Source: Deltaproteobacteria bacterium
GTDB taxonomy: Bacteria > Myxococcota > B64-G9
NCBI GenBank assembly: GCA_016935365.1
Contig: JAFGRB010000464.1
Coordinates: forward strand, 1 to 36,571
Direction of reading: 5' to 3'
Length of the DNA stretch: 36,571 bases
Numbering within the stretch: position 1 is the stretch's first letter; each line of letters starts with the position of its first letter. Below the pieces are notes generated by a model that did no database searches, had not been told where the DNA came from, and worked only from the letters and a program-made list of their open reading frames with translations. A program made the position numbers and the translations under genes. This document shows, piece after piece, positions 9,446-17,639 of this stretch.

Positions 9446-10650
9446 CACACCTCTCCCCCGGCGCTGGCGGACGGCCTGAAGCGCGCCATGGCCGGCAGGG
9501 CCTGAACCGAGTCCTCCCGCATCCGGGCGAGCCCGAAGCCGCAGAGCAGATCGAGCGCGCTGCGGGCGAGCTTCTCAGCTCCGTGCTCGTCCGCGGTGAA
9601 GACGGAGGACCACCGACCCTGCTGCCCCACGTTCGACATCAGCTCTTGGATCACCTCGATCACCTCGCCGACAGGCACTGCATTCGCGCCGCCGGCGGCC
9701 CGGCGGGCTCGATCCGACAGGATCTCGCAGAGCAGGAGAGCCGCGTGCTTGACGGTGGAGCTCCCGTCCGGGAAGCGCTCGTCGCTCAGCTCTGCGGCTG
9801 GATCGACCGCGGCCAGCCCCTCGCGCCGGCTCTCGGGCTGCAGGCCCAGGTCTTCTTCGAGAAGCGCATAGACGAAGCCCCGGCTGTGATCGAGCCAGTC
9901 TCGCTCCTCATCGGGCAGGTCCCGGAAGTAGAGCACGGGATCGTCGATCAGCCTCCGCAGGACCGCGTGCCGCGCTCGCTTTCGCCTTCCTTCGGGGCTG
10001 TCGGCGTAGCTCTCCGGCGCCATCCGCCCGGGGCCCTCTGCCAGCGACGGGGGCACCGGCGCGGCGATCATCTGCCCCAACAAGCGCTCGTCGACATCGT
10101 AGAGGGCATCGGCCCCGGCGCTGCGGGAATAACGCTCGGTCTCGCCGTCACGGATCGCGAGCACGCCCATCCGCTCGAGCCACACCAGCGCATCGACCAG
10201 TGCGCGTCGCTCGGCCAGTCTGGTCGGATCGTAGACCGGCAGACCCGAATCGCCAGCGCTCAAAGCCTCGACCTGCTCTGCGAGAACCCGCAAGGTGGTC
10301 TGCCCGGCGGCCTCCTCGAGCACGGCCATGACCAGGCAGGCCAGGGAGTATCGGCGGCGATCGAACGGGCGGCGGTTGGCCGCCGTCAAGGCTCGATGGG
10401 GATCGGGGCTGGCCGGGAGCTTGTACAGGCGCGCAAATCGCCCGGCAAGGTTGACGGTCATGTCCCAGCCCGTGTTCTTCTCGAACCACTCCCGGAGCCA
10501 TACCTGGTGTCGAAGCACCAGCACGAACAGATCCTGGCGGTCCTCTTCGCGCATGATGGGGTGCGCAATCAGGCCGCGAATCGCCTTCCGCCTCTCTTCA
10601 CGCTGTCCGGCGTGGATCAGCGAATGACCCGCCGCTATCTCGTCCTTCAT
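9445..10650 (-). CDS. jetB: Wadjet type II JetB (DUF2398/TIGR02678)
   Basis: A 401-residue protein that fits the DUF2398 (TIGR02678) family. The N-terminal region reads ERRKAIRGLIAHPIM, then VLRHQVWLREWFEKNTGW, the usual opening of the family. The remainder is rich in short helices of winged-helix character. In Wadjet complexes this subunit plays the KITE role, bridging the JetA kleisin and the JetC heads. The ATG at 10650 overlaps the jetA stop (TGATG). The open frame extends about 150 codons further up, but that extension is opposite-frame sequence inside jetA and has no family match. Confidence 0.9.
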   Translation of the reverse strand: MKDEIAAGHSLIHAGQREERRKAIRGLIAHPIMREEDRQDLFVLVLRHQVWLREWFEKNTGWDMTVNLAGRFARLYKLPASPDPHRALTAANRRPFDRRRYSLACLVMAVLEEAAGQTTLRVLAEQVEALSAGDSGLPVYDPTRLAERRALVDALVWLERMGVLAIRDGETERYSRSAGADALYDVDERLLGQMIAAPVPPSLAEGPGRMAPESYADSPEGRRKRARHAVLRRLIDDPVLYFRDLPDEERDWLDHSRGFVYALLEEDLGLQPESRREGLAAVDPAAELSDERFPDGSSTVKHAALLLCEILSDRARRAAGGANAVPVGEVIEVIQELMSNVGQQGRWSSVFTADEHGAEKLARSALDLLCGFGLARMREDSVQALPAMARFRPSASAGGEV

Positions 10651-12221
10651 CACGATGATCCTTCCAGCACCGCATCGGCCCGGCGAGCATCCCGGACCTC
10701 GATCAACATGTCGTGGCAAGAGATTACGCCCGCCGGCGTCTCGATCCGCGCCCAGGCCGTCTTCTCTCGGGCCCTGCGATCCAAGCGGACATCCAGCAAG
10801 CCGTCCACGCTTTGAGCTCGCTGCGTTCCATCCGCCTTGCGCGGCGCGTCCAGGGCCTGCTCGAGCAGATCGAGCAGCAGCTCGAGCTCCCCTTGTCCGA
10901 TCTTGCCGAGCTCCGAAAGACGCACCGGGCCCTTGCCCGCAAAGCGCTCCCTGGCTCTTTGCTCCCGCGCGCGGATCCTCCTCAGCCTGGCGGCGATCCA
11001 GCGCTTCGCATCCTCGTGATCGGGCGCGGGTGCAGATCGACCCGCCCTGCTCAAGCTGCCGTGGGTGCGAAGCCGGACCGGAACATGCACCGGTCTCGCT
11101 TCCCACCACGAGGCGGAAGGGTCCACGTCATCCGGATCCTCCTCCGCGATCTGCAAGTGCCGGCTCGGCCGCAGCCCGAACGCCGACTGCCACAGCTCGT
11201 GTGCTCGATCGTCGCTCTCGCAACACACGAACCAGCGCGCCAGCGTGCGGAAGTCCGCAGCCCTATCGGCAGGCCGGGTCCTCCGCTCGTGCAGGCGGGT
11301 CAGGGATCGGGTCAGCTCCACGACAGCCTGCTGAGCGACTGCGGCCAGATGTTCCACGGTGGCCTCTGTGCCCTGTGAAGCGGAGAACCAGGAACGCACC
11401 CCCGCGAAGCGATCCCTGCAGTCGCGCTTCCAGATCTCGACCGGATCGCGCTCGTCCATCGCCGGTGGGATGTCCTTCGAGCTGGCAGCTGCGGTGACTA
11501 GGCCTTCCAGCCTTCCTTCATCGAGCCGTCCGAGCACCTCGATGATCGAGCCGGCCAGGTCCCGGTGGTGCTTGATGAACCTGCTCAGGTAGGCCATCAC
11601 CGCCCGCTTGCGCATCAGAAAAGCGTCCTCGTCGCCCGCGGTGGACTTCACCTGCACGTTGAGCTCGACCAGGAATCGGTTGGCCTCCTGGGTGAGGGTG
11701 TCGAAGGCGGCGAACAGCTGATGGAACAGCTCCAGGGATCTACCCGGCGCGGGTCGCCCGTCGCCCGCGAGCCGGTCGAGCTCCTCGAGCGTGGCCCGGA
11801 TCCGGCCGAGCATCCCCGTCTGGAGCGATCCGGTCTTGCCGATGGTCGCCTCGACCTCTATCACCGCCCGGTGGGCGGCCTCCCCGACCGCTGTCAAGTG
11901 GTAGACGTACCGCTTGCGGTAGTAGTCCTCGATCCGGGTCACCGATGCAGCGTCGTGCGATCGGGTCAGGATTCCCCAGTCGACGAGCTGGCCCAGGTGT
12001 CGCTCCAAGCTGGCGGTATCCTCGGCATCGACGAGATAAGGACCGGCCTTCAGCAGATCGGCCACCAGCTGGGGGCGGAGATCGATCTGGAAGCGCCGCT
12101 TGGCCTGGTAGAAAACCTCGACCATGGCTCGATAGGTGGGTGCGAGCTGGGCGGTGACGTAGCTGAACGCCGGGACCTGATCCAGCACCCTGCTGGGCGG
12201 TGCTTTTCCTTCCTCCGACAT
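10650..12221 (-). CDS. jetA: Wadjet type II JetA (DUF2397/TIGR02677)
   Basis: A 523-residue protein that matches the DUF2397 (TIGR02677) family. Its opening, with VPAFSYVTAQLAPTYRAMV and then QAKRRFQIDLRPQLVADLL, is the family's characteristic start, followed by a winged-helix-like segment (RHLGQLVDWGILTR) and long helices. It should act as the kleisin-like ring-closing subunit of the SMC complex. It is the first gene of the jetABCD operon. A weak AGGG lies upstream of the ATG, and no strong sigma-70 promoter could be picked out in the 70-base gap before it, which also contains a hairpin (see 12258-12310). Confidence 0.9.
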   Translation of the reverse strand: MSEEGKAPPSRVLDQVPAFSYVTAQLAPTYRAMVEVFYQAKRRFQIDLRPQLVADLLKAGPYLVDAEDTASLERHLGQLVDWGILTRSHDAASVTRIEDYYRKRYVYHLTAVGEAAHRAVIEVEATIGKTGSLQTGMLGRIRATLEELDRLAGDGRPAPGRSLELFHQLFAAFDTLTQEANRFLVELNVQVKSTAGDEDAFLMRKRAVMAYLSRFIKHHRDLAGSIIEVLGRLDEGRLEGLVTAAASSKDIPPAMDERDPVEIWKRDCRDRFAGVRSWFSASQGTEATVEHLAAVAQQAVVELTRSLTRLHERRTRPADRAADFRTLARWFVCCESDDRAHELWQSAFGLRPSRHLQIAEEDPDDVDPSASWWEARPVHVPVRLRTHGSLSRAGRSAPAPDHEDAKRWIAARLRRIRAREQRARERFAGKGPVRLSELGKIGQGELELLLDLLEQALDAPRKADGTQRAQSVDGLLDVRLDRRAREKTAWARIETPAGVISCHDMLIEVRDARRADAVLEGSS

Positions 12222-12257
12222 GCCGCCGACCCTATCACATGCCCCTGACCGCGAGAA

Positions 12258-12310
12258 CGGGGATACTGCCCCCGAACAAAAAACCCGCCGCCTAGCGTTG
12301 CGCGTGCGGG
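12258..12310 (-). terminator. terminator-like hairpin and T-run before jetA
   Basis: On the minus strand, a CCCGC/GCGGG stem spans the end of the exported-protein gene and is followed directly by six T (12283-12278), as in an intrinsic terminator. A few bases further on is a second small hairpin, CGGGG/CCCCG with a 7-base loop (12258-12274). Together they would separate the upstream gene from the jet operon, or attenuate read-through into jetA. The stems are short, so the call is tentative. Confidence 0.4.
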
Positions 12311-13446
12311 CGGAAGCGATGCTCCTCGATCGTCACCTCGCCCGCCTCGAAGGACACGCGCGGCGACATGTCGTCGCGCCCATCGATGGACCTCACCTGC
12401 AGGCCCGGCGCCGCGCCGAGCAGGAGCCACGGCCGGCCCAGGGGAGCCTCGATGCGGCCCATGGGATCCGACTGCATTGTGTAGGGACCGGCGCGGACCG
12501 TGTCCGCCGGGTTGAGGGCCAGCTCGCGCATCCAGTGCGGAGCCTCCACCAGGCGGCAGGCCAGGGTGGTGACGGGCAGGCGCTCCGTGGGCCGCAGCGC
12601 CTGGCAGGCGAGCTCGATCGGAGCGCTGGCCGCGTCGGGCGCGCCGCTTACGTCGCAGCCGCCCTGGTAGAGCTCGTCGAGCGTCACCGCGGCGCCGCCG
12701 TCCGGCAGCGCCCGCCAGCTGCCGCGCACGCCCATCAACCAGCGGTTCTCATGGCTCGCGCTGTGGTGCTCGCCGTCGGGCGAAGCGTACTTGCTCGTCG
12801 ACGAGTGCTGCCCGACCGAGGCCGCCAGGCAGCCGCTCACCGCCCCGCCCGCGGCCAGGACCAGGCGCGCGCGGCCGACGACGCCATGCGAGACGTAGAT
12901 CTCCATGGTCGGATACTTGGTCGTCTCGTACTGGAACGCGGCCGCGTACTCGCCCGCCGTGACGGCCGTCGTCGCGACGGCGGCGCCCAGCATGGGCCCG
13001 AAGTCACCCGGGCGCACGCGGCGGAAGGTGTTGCGCACGACGCGCGGCGGCGTGCCGTAGACCTCGGGCTGGGGCTCCTCGAGCACCAGGCGATCGGCGC
13101 CGAGCTCGGCCACGCGCACCTTGCGCAGCAGGGGAGGTGGAGCGTACTCGGCCATCTCCCCGCTCAGCCCGTGGGGCGGGCGCAAGAGCGTCAGCTCGCG
13201 CCCGGCCAGGCTCCAGGCGCCGCCGTCCAGGCACTCGACGTGAGCGCGCAGGTCGAAGCGCCCATCCGCGCGGAAGGTGTACTCCTTGTAGGTGACGTGG
13301 AAGCTCAGCGGCTCACCGTCGACCGCGCGCTGCTCGACCAGGCGCCAGGCACCGACCAGGCGCTCCGGATCCCCGGATGCGGCGGTACCCGCGACCACGA
13401 TCAGCAACCCCGCCGCGACGGCTCGGTGGACAGGACAATCAACCAT
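12292..13446 (-). CDS. exported protein of unknown function
   Basis: A 384-residue protein that begins with a signal peptide (MVDCPVHRAVAAGLLIVVAGTAA). The N-terminal mature part, DPERLVGAWRLVEQ followed by KEYTFRADGRFDL, resembles small lipocalin-like or META-like barrels that start with a 'GxWxL' strand, but this is only a resemblance. The rest is beta-rich with several Cys. The ATG at 13446 is supported by GGAGAGGAG a few bases upstream. A much longer open frame continues upstream, but it is low-complexity Arg/Pro/Ser sequence and overlaps the divergent gene. It is transcribed toward the jet operon but separated from it by a terminator-like site. Confidence 0.65.
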   Translation of the reverse strand: MVDCPVHRAVAAGLLIVVAGTAASGDPERLVGAWRLVEQRAVDGEPLSFHVTYKEYTFRADGRFDLRAHVECLDGGAWSLAGRELTLLRPPHGLSGEMAEYAPPPLLRKVRVAELGADRLVLEEPQPEVYGTPPRVVRNTFRRVRPGDFGPMLGAAVATTAVTAGEYAAAFQYETTKYPTMEIYVSHGVVGRARLVLAAGGAVSGCLAASVGQHSSTSKYASPDGEHHSASHENRWLMGVRGSWRALPDGGAAVTLDELYQGGCDVSGAPDAASAPIELACQALRPTERLPVTTLACRLVEAPHWMRELALNPADTVRAGPYTMQSDPMGRIEAPLGRPWLLLGAAPGLQVRSIDGRDDMSPRVSFEAGEVTIEEHRFRPHAQR

Positions 13447-13526
13447 CCGCTCCTCTCCGGCTTTTCCATTCGCCGAGCTCCCAGAGGCAAAGGTACCACA
13501 GCGACCGCGTGGCCGAGAAGAGGGAC

Positions 13527-14192
13527 ATGGGCTATGCTGTGTCCATGACTGACCTGTGCGTGCTCGTACGCGAGAAGCCGACCGGACAGCGGTGGAGGGA
13601 GCTCGTGCAGTTGCTCTCGAATCTGAGGGGGGCGGCGCTGTCTCAGGCGATCGACGAGGCTCGCGCCATCCTCTCCTGGCCAGCCCGTCTCCGTCACGCC
13701 AGCGCGGATTGCCCGTGGCTCGCGGGGGTGTTCGAAGGAGCCCTCGATCCGCGTTTGGCTCTGGTCGGCTGGGCATCGGTGAGGCACGCCTACGAATACG
13801 AGTACCTGCAATGCAACCTGAACGAGGTGCAGATGATCCATACCGTCGCCGGCTTCGCGCGGCGTCTCGATCCCTCGTTCGATCCGCCAGCGGTCGTCAT
13901 CGACCGGGGCAATACCATCCAGACCGCCTACGGATGCGGGGGGGGACAGGAGTGGGAAAAGCGAGGCGACGCGATGAGCGGCGTGCTGTTTCGGGATGAG
14001 GTGACCGAGCACGCGGCGGAGACGGAGAATGACGGTGCGTGGGTTCCGTACGGGCTCGCCGAGGGCTGCCAGCTCAGGGTCCATCGTCACGATTATCTCG
14101 GAGGACGATACTCCTTCACCGCAACAGGCCCCACCCCTGCAGTTCTCGAGATCGCAGCTCTCTGGGGGGAGATGACCCGCGGGGGTGGATGA
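13527..14192 (+). CDS. hypothetical protein
   Basis: A protein of about 221 residues that I do not recognise. It looks soluble: no signal peptide, no membrane segment, and a balanced composition unlike the Arg/Pro-rich shadow frames nearby. The first 80 residues are helical and Leu-rich, then comes an aromatic patch (RHAYEYEYLQCN) and a beta-like second half. Start choice is uncertain: ATG 13527 sits close behind a GAGAAGAGGG stretch, and ATG 13545 lies in the same frame without a clear ribosome site. Its last 77 bases overlap the 3' end of the convergent phosphodiesterase gene. Confidence 0.55.
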   Translation: MGYAVSMTDLCVLVREKPTGQRWRELVQLLSNLRGAALSQAIDEARAILSWPARLRHASADCPWLAGVFEGALDPRLALVGWASVRHAYEYEYLQCNLNEVQMIHTVAGFARRLDPSFDPPAVVIDRGNTIQTAYGCGGGQEWEKRGDAMSGVLFRDEVTEHAAETENDGAWVPYGLAEGCQLRVHRHDYLGGRYSFTATGPTPAVLEIAALWGEMTRGGG

Positions 14193-15123
14193 CCGGCAAG
14201 CCGATGAGCTCGATCCGGTCGGTCCAGATGCCGTCGACGCCCAGCGCGCGTGCGCGCGCGTAGGCCGCCTGCGTGTCCACCCGCACGAGCCCGAGCTTGC
14301 CGCCGGCGGCGTGGACGTCGTCGACCAGCTTCGCGGCCGCAGCGGGCTCCAGCGCCTCGAGCCTCTCGTAGGGCAGAGCGAGCATCGCGCCCTCGCACTC
14401 GGGCGCGAAGCGGCCCGAGAGGAAGTACGCCGCCAGGCACTTGCCGATCGCCTGGCTGCCCAGCTTCGGGACCGTCATCTCGGGCAGCTGCTCGCGGGCG
14501 GCGTCCAGGATGCGCTGCCGGCCGCAGTAGAACAGCAGCCTCGACAGATCCTGGTGGTGCTGTGCTCTGATCCGGCGAAGCTCGGACAGGATGATGCGCA
14601 TGGAGCGCATCGAGCCGCTCTTCATGTTGATGGCGAGCTGCTCGTCCGGAAAGGCGAGCAGGACCTCCTCGAGGGTCGGCATGCGGTTCCTCCGCATGCA
14701 GGCCGCGTAGCCCTTCGACTCGGGCCGGCAGCGGAAGGGGTGGGTCCGGTGTCCGTCCGCGGTGTAGCCGTGGCCGATATCGAGCGCGCGCAGGCTCGCG
14801 AGGGTCTGCTCCTCGACGACGCCCTGTCCGTTCGTGCGGCACTCGAGCCGCCAGTCGTGGAAGACGACCACCTTTCCGTCGGCGGTGGCATGGACGTCGA
14901 GCTCGACCATGTCGGCCCCCAGGCGGAAGGCCTCGGCCATCGACGGCAGGCTGTTCTCGAGGAAGGCGTGGCAAGGCTCGAAGATCCGCTCGGCGGTGCA
15001 GGTGTCGGGCCCCAGGTCCCGGCGCGAGTAGCGCTGGTGGACCCCCCGGTGGGCGAGGATCAGCATGTCGGCCCGGGCCGAAGCCGCGAGCTGGAGGACG
15101 AGCAGGAATGACAGCGTCTTCAT
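14116..15123 (-). CDS. exported glycerophosphodiester phosphodiesterase
   Basis: A 335-residue protein with an 18-19 residue signal peptide followed by the GDPD/PLC-like TIM-barrel family fold. The catalytic landmarks are present: His25-Arg26 in LILAHRG, Glu56-Asn57 in LENSLPS, Glu74 and Asp76 in MVELDVHAT, and His89-Asp90 in VVFHDW. The strand VDGIWTDR lies near the C terminus. It should hydrolyse glycerophosphodiesters to glycerol-3-phosphate and an alcohol, in the periplasm or outside. GGAGG precedes the ATG at 15123. A 120-base gap separates it from the upstream gene on the same strand. The C-terminal tail overlaps the convergent hypothetical gene. Confidence 0.88.
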   Translation of the reverse strand: MKTLSFLLVLQLAASARADMLILAHRGVHQRYSRRDLGPDTCTAERIFEPCHAFLENSLPSMAEAFRLGADMVELDVHATADGKVVVFHDWRLECRTNGQGVVEEQTLASLRALDIGHGYTADGHRTHPFRCRPESKGYAACMRRNRMPTLEEVLLAFPDEQLAINMKSGSMRSMRIILSELRRIRAQHHQDLSRLLFYCGRQRILDAAREQLPEMTVPKLGSQAIGKCLAAYFLSGRFAPECEGAMLALPYERLEALEPAAAAKLVDDVHAAGGKLGLVRVDTQAAYARARALGVDGIWTDRIELIGLPVIHPRGSSPPRELRSRELQGWGLLR

Positions 15124-15243
15124 CGGCGCCTCCTTCGGCTTATTCGACGCTCCGGCATGCAAGGGCAGGGCCAGGAAAGAACACTTGATAACCCAACAGA
15201 ATCTCGAGGAGGCGCGCGTCAGACGGGACACGCGGGCCGTGTT

Positions 15244-16365
15244 TCAATGGCCCAGCCGGATCCTCCTGGGCCGGGCGGCCGCCCGCTCGCAGGCCTCGAG
15301 CGCCTGACGGTACTCCGCGACGGCCTTCTCGCACTGGCCGAGCTTGAGGTAGGTCTCGCCCAGCCGGGCGTGGATCTCGGCGGAGTCCGGGCAGAGCGCG
15401 AGCGCTCGCTCCAGCACGCTGCGGCTCTCCTCGAGCTCACCCTTCAGATAGAGCACCCGGCCGAGCGAGCAGAGGACCGGACCGTCCTTCGGATCCCGCT
15501 TCGAGGCCTTGCGGATCCAGGCCTCGGCCTCGTCGAGCTTCTCGCCCCGGGCGGCCAGCGCGCAGCCCATGAGGTGCATCGCCGCGGCGCTCTCGGGCTG
15601 GAGCGCCAGGACACGGCGGGCCGTTCTGGTGGCCTTGCCGAGCTGGCCGGTCTTCTCGTACACGCTGCCCAGCGCCAGCAGGAGCTCGGGATCCGAAGGA
15701 TTCTTGGCGATGGCCTCGACGAGCAGCCGCTCGGCCTCGCCGGGCTTGCCCATCTCCAGCAGCATGAAAGCCCGCACCGCCTCCTCGCTGATGGCACTCT
15801 CCTTCGGCTCCTCGGCTGGCAGCTCGGCCCCGCGGGCGAGCTCGATGATCTTCGACTTCTTGGCGATGTAATCCTCCACTGAAGAGTTCATCTCGAAGCC
15901 GAAGAAGCGGTGGGCCCGATCCCTGCTGTCGAGGATCACGAGCATCGGAAGCTGCATGGACATCGCCTCGTCCTGGGACCCGGGCGTCTTCACGCCGGGC
16001 TGGAAGTACCTGATCAGCCTCATCTCGTGGTCGATCAGGACCGGCATCCGGTAGCGCGAGACCTGCTTCCGCGTCGCGCCGAGGCTCGACTCGGCGTCGC
16101 CGAACTCGACCTTGACCGACAGGACCGCGACGTTCTTGTCGCCCTGGTATCGCTTCCAGAGCGCCTCGACGAACGGCATCTCGGCCATGCAGGCTATGCA
16201 CCAGGTGGCCCAGAACTGGACGACCGTGACCTCGGCGCGCTGCGAGCCGAAGCTCACCTCCTTGCCGTCGAGCGCTGTGAGGCGAATCGCATCCAGATCG
16301 GGCGCTCCTGCCCAGGCGCTAGAGCAGCAAGCGAATGCGCACAGCAGACAGACCAGCCGTTTCAT
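15244..16365 (-). CDS. TlpA-like thioredoxin domain fused to TPR repeats, exported
   Basis: A 373-residue protein. A signal peptide (about 1-19) is followed by a TlpA/ResA-like thioredoxin domain (about 25-165) with the redox motif WCIAC (Cys56, Cys59) after VVQFWAT, and the cis-Pro region MQLPMLVI. From about residue 190 to the end come four to five tetratricopeptide repeats (LLALGSVYEKTGQ, AAMHLMGCALAARG, PVLCSLGRVLYLKG, IHARLGETYLKLG). It probably reduces or relays electrons to disulfides of periplasmic proteins while the TPR arm binds a partner. CAGGAGGG precedes the ATG, which excludes the longer frame. It is divergent from the leucine-rich-repeat lipoprotein. Confidence 0.85.
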   Translation of the reverse strand: MKRLVCLLCAFACCSSAWAGAPDLDAIRLTALDGKEVSFGSQRAEVTVVQFWATWCIACMAEMPFVEALWKRYQGDKNVAVLSVKVEFGDAESSLGATRKQVSRYRMPVLIDHEMRLIRYFQPGVKTPGSQDEAMSMQLPMLVILDSRDRAHRFFGFEMNSSVEDYIAKKSKIIELARGAELPAEEPKESAISEEAVRAFMLLEMGKPGEAERLLVEAIAKNPSDPELLLALGSVYEKTGQLGKATRTARRVLALQPESAAAMHLMGCALAARGEKLDEAEAWIRKASKRDPKDGPVLCSLGRVLYLKGELEESRSVLERALALCPDSAEIHARLGETYLKLGQCEKAVAEYRQALEACERAAARPRRIRLGH

Positions 16366-16428
16366 GCGCCCTCCTGAGAATCGGAACATCCTTCCGGTCC
16401 GGGCCCTCGTCGGGATAGTATCCACGCC
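16366..16428. promoter_or_regulatory. short divergent promoter region with palindrome
   Basis: Sixty-three bases separate two divergent starts. An 11-base perfect palindrome, GGATAGTATCC (16413-16423), lies just before the plus-strand ATG and includes TAGTAT, a fair -10 for the lipoprotein gene. It may be an operator or simply overlapping -10 elements for both directions. Confidence 0.35.
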
Positions 16429-17580
16429 ATGCGCGTCCGTCACGCAGTTCTCGCGGGCCTCCTGGTGTCTGTCTCGATCGCCTGCCAGCGCGATGCGGCG
16501 GGCCCTGCTCGAGCCGATGCAGGCGCATCGAACGCGGCGAAGGTGATCGAAGCACCGCCGGGCTGGGCCTCGCTTCACCACGCCGAGGGCCGCTTCAGGA
16601 TCCAGGCTCCCTGCCGCATGCGCGCCTGGGTGGATCGCAAGGCGTACCCGCCGATCATCGGTTATCGATGTGAGCTGCGCGGGCATCAGATCTTGGCCGC
16701 ATACAGCGACCTGCCCCTTGTCGTGTCGGCCGACTCCACGCTCGAGGGGAGCCTGGGGGGCATGCTGGGCGAGTTCCGCGCAAAGCTCCTAGCCGTCGAT
16801 CGCCGGCCGTACGGCGGCCTGCCCAGCCGCCGATTCGAGCTGCGCGCCGCCGACGGCATGCGGGCCACGGTCCGGCTCGTGCTCTCGGGCCGGCGGCTCT
16901 ACCAGGCGGCCGTCTATGCGCCCGAAGGCGAGAAGGCCGACTTCGCCGACGCCTTCGTGGACTCGCTCGTCGTGGAGCCGGCCGAGCAGCCTTCGATCCG
17001 CTTCTGCGGGCAGAGCCTGCCAGCCGATTCGATCCGGGTTCAGTGTGTGTTCAGGGGTCGGGTCGATCTCGGCCCCCTGGCCAGGCTGAGCCGGCTCGAA
17101 CACATCGACCTCACCGGGAACGAGGTCGCGGATCTCGGTCCCCTCGCGGGCCTGCAGTTTCTCATGAGCCTCAACCTCAGGCGCACGGGCGTCCGCGATC
17201 TGGGGCCGCTGGCGAGCCTGCCCCGGCTCGACTGGCTCGACCTCGGTTACACGGAGGTCCGCGACCTGCGGCCGATCGAGAAGCTGACCGGGCTCAAGGT
17301 GCTGCGGATCAACCATACGCGGGTCGACTCCCTCTTGCCCCTGGCGAAGCTCACCCGCCTGAAAGACCTCGACATCTCCGGCACGCCCGTCTCCGACCTG
17401 CGGCCCTTGTCGGGGCTGGTGGGGCTCAGCTACCTGTGGATGTCGAGCACGAAGGTCGCGGACCTGTCCCCCCTGGTGAGGATGGAGGACTTGAAGGGCC
17501 TGTACATCGCACAGACCGCGGTCGAGGATCTCACCCCACTCGAGGATCTGGTCAAAAAGGGCCTGGTCATCGAGAGGTAG
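16429..17580 (+). CDS. leucine-rich-repeat lipoprotein
   Basis: A 383-residue protein. A signal sequence ends in a lipobox-like SIAC, with Cys19 as the likely lipidated residue. Residues about 40-190 form an unassigned domain. From about 205 to the end run seven leucine-rich repeats of 22 residues with the pattern 'L..L..L.l..T.v.dL.PLa.L', the internalin-like type. It should be anchored to a membrane and bind a protein or glycan ligand; the target is unknown. It converges with the anti-sigma gene, with an inverted repeat between them. Confidence 0.82.
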   Translation: MRVRHAVLAGLLVSVSIACQRDAAGPARADAGASNAAKVIEAPPGWASLHHAEGRFRIQAPCRMRAWVDRKAYPPIIGYRCELRGHQILAAYSDLPLVVSADSTLEGSLGGMLGEFRAKLLAVDRRPYGGLPSRRFELRAADGMRATVRLVLSGRRLYQAAVYAPEGEKADFADAFVDSLVVEPAEQPSIRFCGQSLPADSIRVQCVFRGRVDLGPLARLSRLEHIDLTGNEVADLGPLAGLQFLMSLNLRRTGVRDLGPLASLPRLDWLDLGYTEVRDLRPIEKLTGLKVLRINHTRVDSLLPLAKLTRLKDLDISGTPVSDLRPLSGLVGLSYLWMSSTKVADLSPLVRMEDLKGLYIAQTAVEDLTPLEDLVKKGLVIER

Positions 17581-17583
17581 ACT

Positions 17584-17636
17584 CCACTCTCGCACCTCGC
17601 TGGATGGCTGCCATCGACCCGATATTCCGAGAGTGG
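17584..17636. terminator. inverted repeat between convergent genes
   Basis: A perfect 9-base inverted repeat (CCACTCTCG at 17584-17592, CGAGAGTGG at 17628-17636) encloses a smaller hairpin GATGG-CTG-CCATC. It lies exactly between the two convergent stop codons and is a reasonable bidirectional terminator or mRNA-end stabiliser, although it has no T-run. Confidence 0.45.
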
Positions 17637-17639
17637 CAC

